A DNA stretch of 64,000 nucleotides from Xanthomonas sp. SI (GTDB taxonomy: Bacteria; Pseudomonadota; Gammaproteobacteria; Xanthomonadales; Xanthomonadaceae), in the NCBI RefSeq assembly GCF_014236855.1, contig NZ_CP051261.1:2170001-2234000 (forward strand), read 5' to 3'. The notes beneath the pieces are model-generated. The model was not told the DNA's origin and searched no databases. It saw nothing but the letters and a program-made list of their open reading frames with translations. This document shows positions 62,967 through 64,000 of this stretch, piece by piece. A program made the translations under genes and the position numbers. Within the stretch, counting starts at the first letter, position 1. Each line of letters opens with the position of its first letter.

Positions 62967-64000
62967 TCAGTACCACTCCAGCAGCGACACGCCCAGGCCC
63001 ACGTAGGTGGCGCGATGGTTGTAGTCGATCATGCTCTCGCCGTAGCCGTCGAACACCTGCACATGGCCGCGCAGCAGGTTGCTGATCGGGAAGCCCCAGT
63101 CCAGTTGCACCGCGCCGTGCGAGCGGTCGCCGCTGCGCAGCGAATGCCGCGCCATCAGCGAGATCTCGTGGCCGCCGCGGTTGTAGGTCAGGGTCGCGTC
63201 GCCACGGCCCATGTAGTCCTCGATGTCCGGGTTGTTGTCCTGGCGGTCGCTCTCCGGGATCCGGTACCACGGGCGCAGCACCAGCGCCCAGTTCTCGCGG
63301 TCCAGGCCGACGTTGAGGATCGCCCGGTTCCAGCTGCGCGAGAACGGATCGCTGCGGCCATTGGACTGGTGGTTGAGCTGGATCCCGGTCATCCGCCCCT
63401 TCCAGCCGAACAGGCTGTAGTTGTTGCGGAACACCAACGCCAGTTCCGGCTCGTAGTTGGTCTCGCGGAACGGCCGCGACTGCTCGCTGTTGTAGACCTG
63501 CCAGCGCGAACTCTGGGTATAGGCACCCCACAGGTCGCCGTTGTCGCCGAAGATGTTCTCCACGATCTTGGTCTTGAAGCTGAGCTGGAACTTGGCCTCG
63601 ATGCTGTCCAGCGGCTCGGCCGTAGTCACCGTGTTGTTCGGGTTCGGCGAGGACGGCGTCTCGTTCTTCTTGCTGGTCCAGAACGCCGGCAGCAGGTACA
63701 CCGGCTTGTAGGCGCGCAGCTGGAAGTTGCCCAGCTTGGAATCCTTGGCCAGCTCCCAGCGGCTGTCCAGCAGCGACCCCTTGCCGGCGTTGGCGATGGT
63801 GGCGTCGTAGCGGTCGTCCTTGAACAGCGAGGCGGTGCGCTGGCGGGTGCGCTGGGCCAGGCCGGCGTCCTGCGGAATCGACGCATCCAACTGCTGCTTC
63901 TGGGTCTCGCTGGCCATCTTCGCCGCCGCATCGGCGGCCTGCGGATCGGCGACCCGGCGCGACAGCGCCTGGTCGTAGCAGGACAGGCGCGCGGCATCGC
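62967..64000 (-). CDS. pldA: Outer-membrane phospholipase A (PldA), 5' end missing
   Basis: The frame runs off the right edge; the C-terminal ~344 residues are here. The active-site block NHQSNGRSDPFSRSWNR contains the catalytic His and Ser, and VGLGVSLLEWY ends in an aromatic residue as expected for a beta-barrel. Before it, AARLSCYDQALSRRVADP is a charged periplasmic extension absent from E. coli PldA; an in-frame ATG at 63917 is not the likely start. OMPLA dimerises in the outer membrane and hydrolyses phospholipid when asymmetry is lost. Confidence 0.93.
   Translation of the reverse strand, partial: DAARLSCYDQALSRRVADPQAADAAAKMASETQKQQLDASIPQDAGLAQRTRQRTASLFKDDRYDATIANAGKGSLLDSRWELAKDSKLGNFQLRAYKPVYLLPAFWTSKKNETPSSPNPNNTVTTAEPLDSIEAKFQLSFKTKIVENIFGDNGDLWGAYTQSSRWQVYNSEQSRPFRETNYEPELALVFRNNYSLFGWKGRMTGIQLNHQSNGRSDPFSRSWNRAILNVGLDRENWALVLRPWYRIPESDRQDNNPDIEDYMGRGDATLTYNRGGHEISLMARHSLRSGDRSHGAVQLDWGFPISNLLRGHVQVFDGYGESMIDYNHRATYVGLGVSLLEWY

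Overview
The window is GC-rich gammaproteobacterial chromosome. Gene content, GTAG-type REP hairpins, G-run heptamer repeats and a FimX-type protein all point to Xanthomonas or a very close relative in the Xanthomonadaceae. It is mostly ordinary chromosomal backbone: about 55 protein genes, no tRNA, rRNA, CRISPR array, insertion sequence or phage gene that I can support. Both ends cut genes: the C-terminus of a NAD(P)HX repair enzyme on the left and an outer-membrane phospholipase A on the right.

Layout. 1-6.5 kb: nnr-tsaE-amidase-mutL, the ancient gammaproteobacterial order, followed by a DUF1684 lipoprotein and a TraB/GumN protein. 6.6-10 kb: polyhydroxybutyrate regulator phaR and reductase phbB, gluQRS, htpX. 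10-18.5 kb: fimX, a YhiN flavoprotein overlapping yaeQ, a pseudouridine synthase, cspA, a GST, an esterase-like lipoprotein and two blocks of dispersed repeats. 18.5-26 kb: selO, then a TetR gene divergent from an RND efflux pair, and apt. 26-32.5 kb: a DUF gene overlapping dbpA, uup, a tandem REP array, a barnase/barstar pair, and superoxide dismutase. 32.5-45.6 kb: AraC regulator, DoxX-like protein, a large beta-propeller sensor kinase with its response regulator, two endonuclease/exonuclease/phosphatase (EEP) genes of which one is fused to a GH3 glycosidase, an M14 peptidase divergent from a POT peptide transporter, and a rhomboid. 45.7-54.2 kb: small conserved proteins, DUF3298 lipoprotein, cfa, MarR, dcp, amidohydrolase, glutathione peroxidase. 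54.3-64 kb: fpr, an ABC exporter with a small secreted protein, a DDAH-like enzyme, an ECF41 sigma factor with its carboxymuconolactone decarboxylase partner, class I fumarase, GST, pldA.

Most notable. (1) A 993-residue predicted secreted protein joins an apparently intact EEP phosphodiesterase domain to a GH3 glycosidase. Next to it is a stand-alone EEP paralogue that has lost several catalytic residues. A perfect 14-bp LacI-type palindrome covers the start of the fusion gene. (2) The ECF41 sigma gene and its neighbour each carry the same TGTCACG-N16-CGTC promoter, giving a self-contained regulon. (3) A membrane-anchored barnase-type RNase overlaps its barstar. (4) Paired inverted G-run repeats, a 111-bp REP tandem array and 140-150 bp hairpin repeats sit in the intergenic gaps; one block stops 12 bases before selO.

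Functions are read from protein motifs by eye, without database searches. Start codons were chosen from ribosome-binding sites, overlaps and family length.
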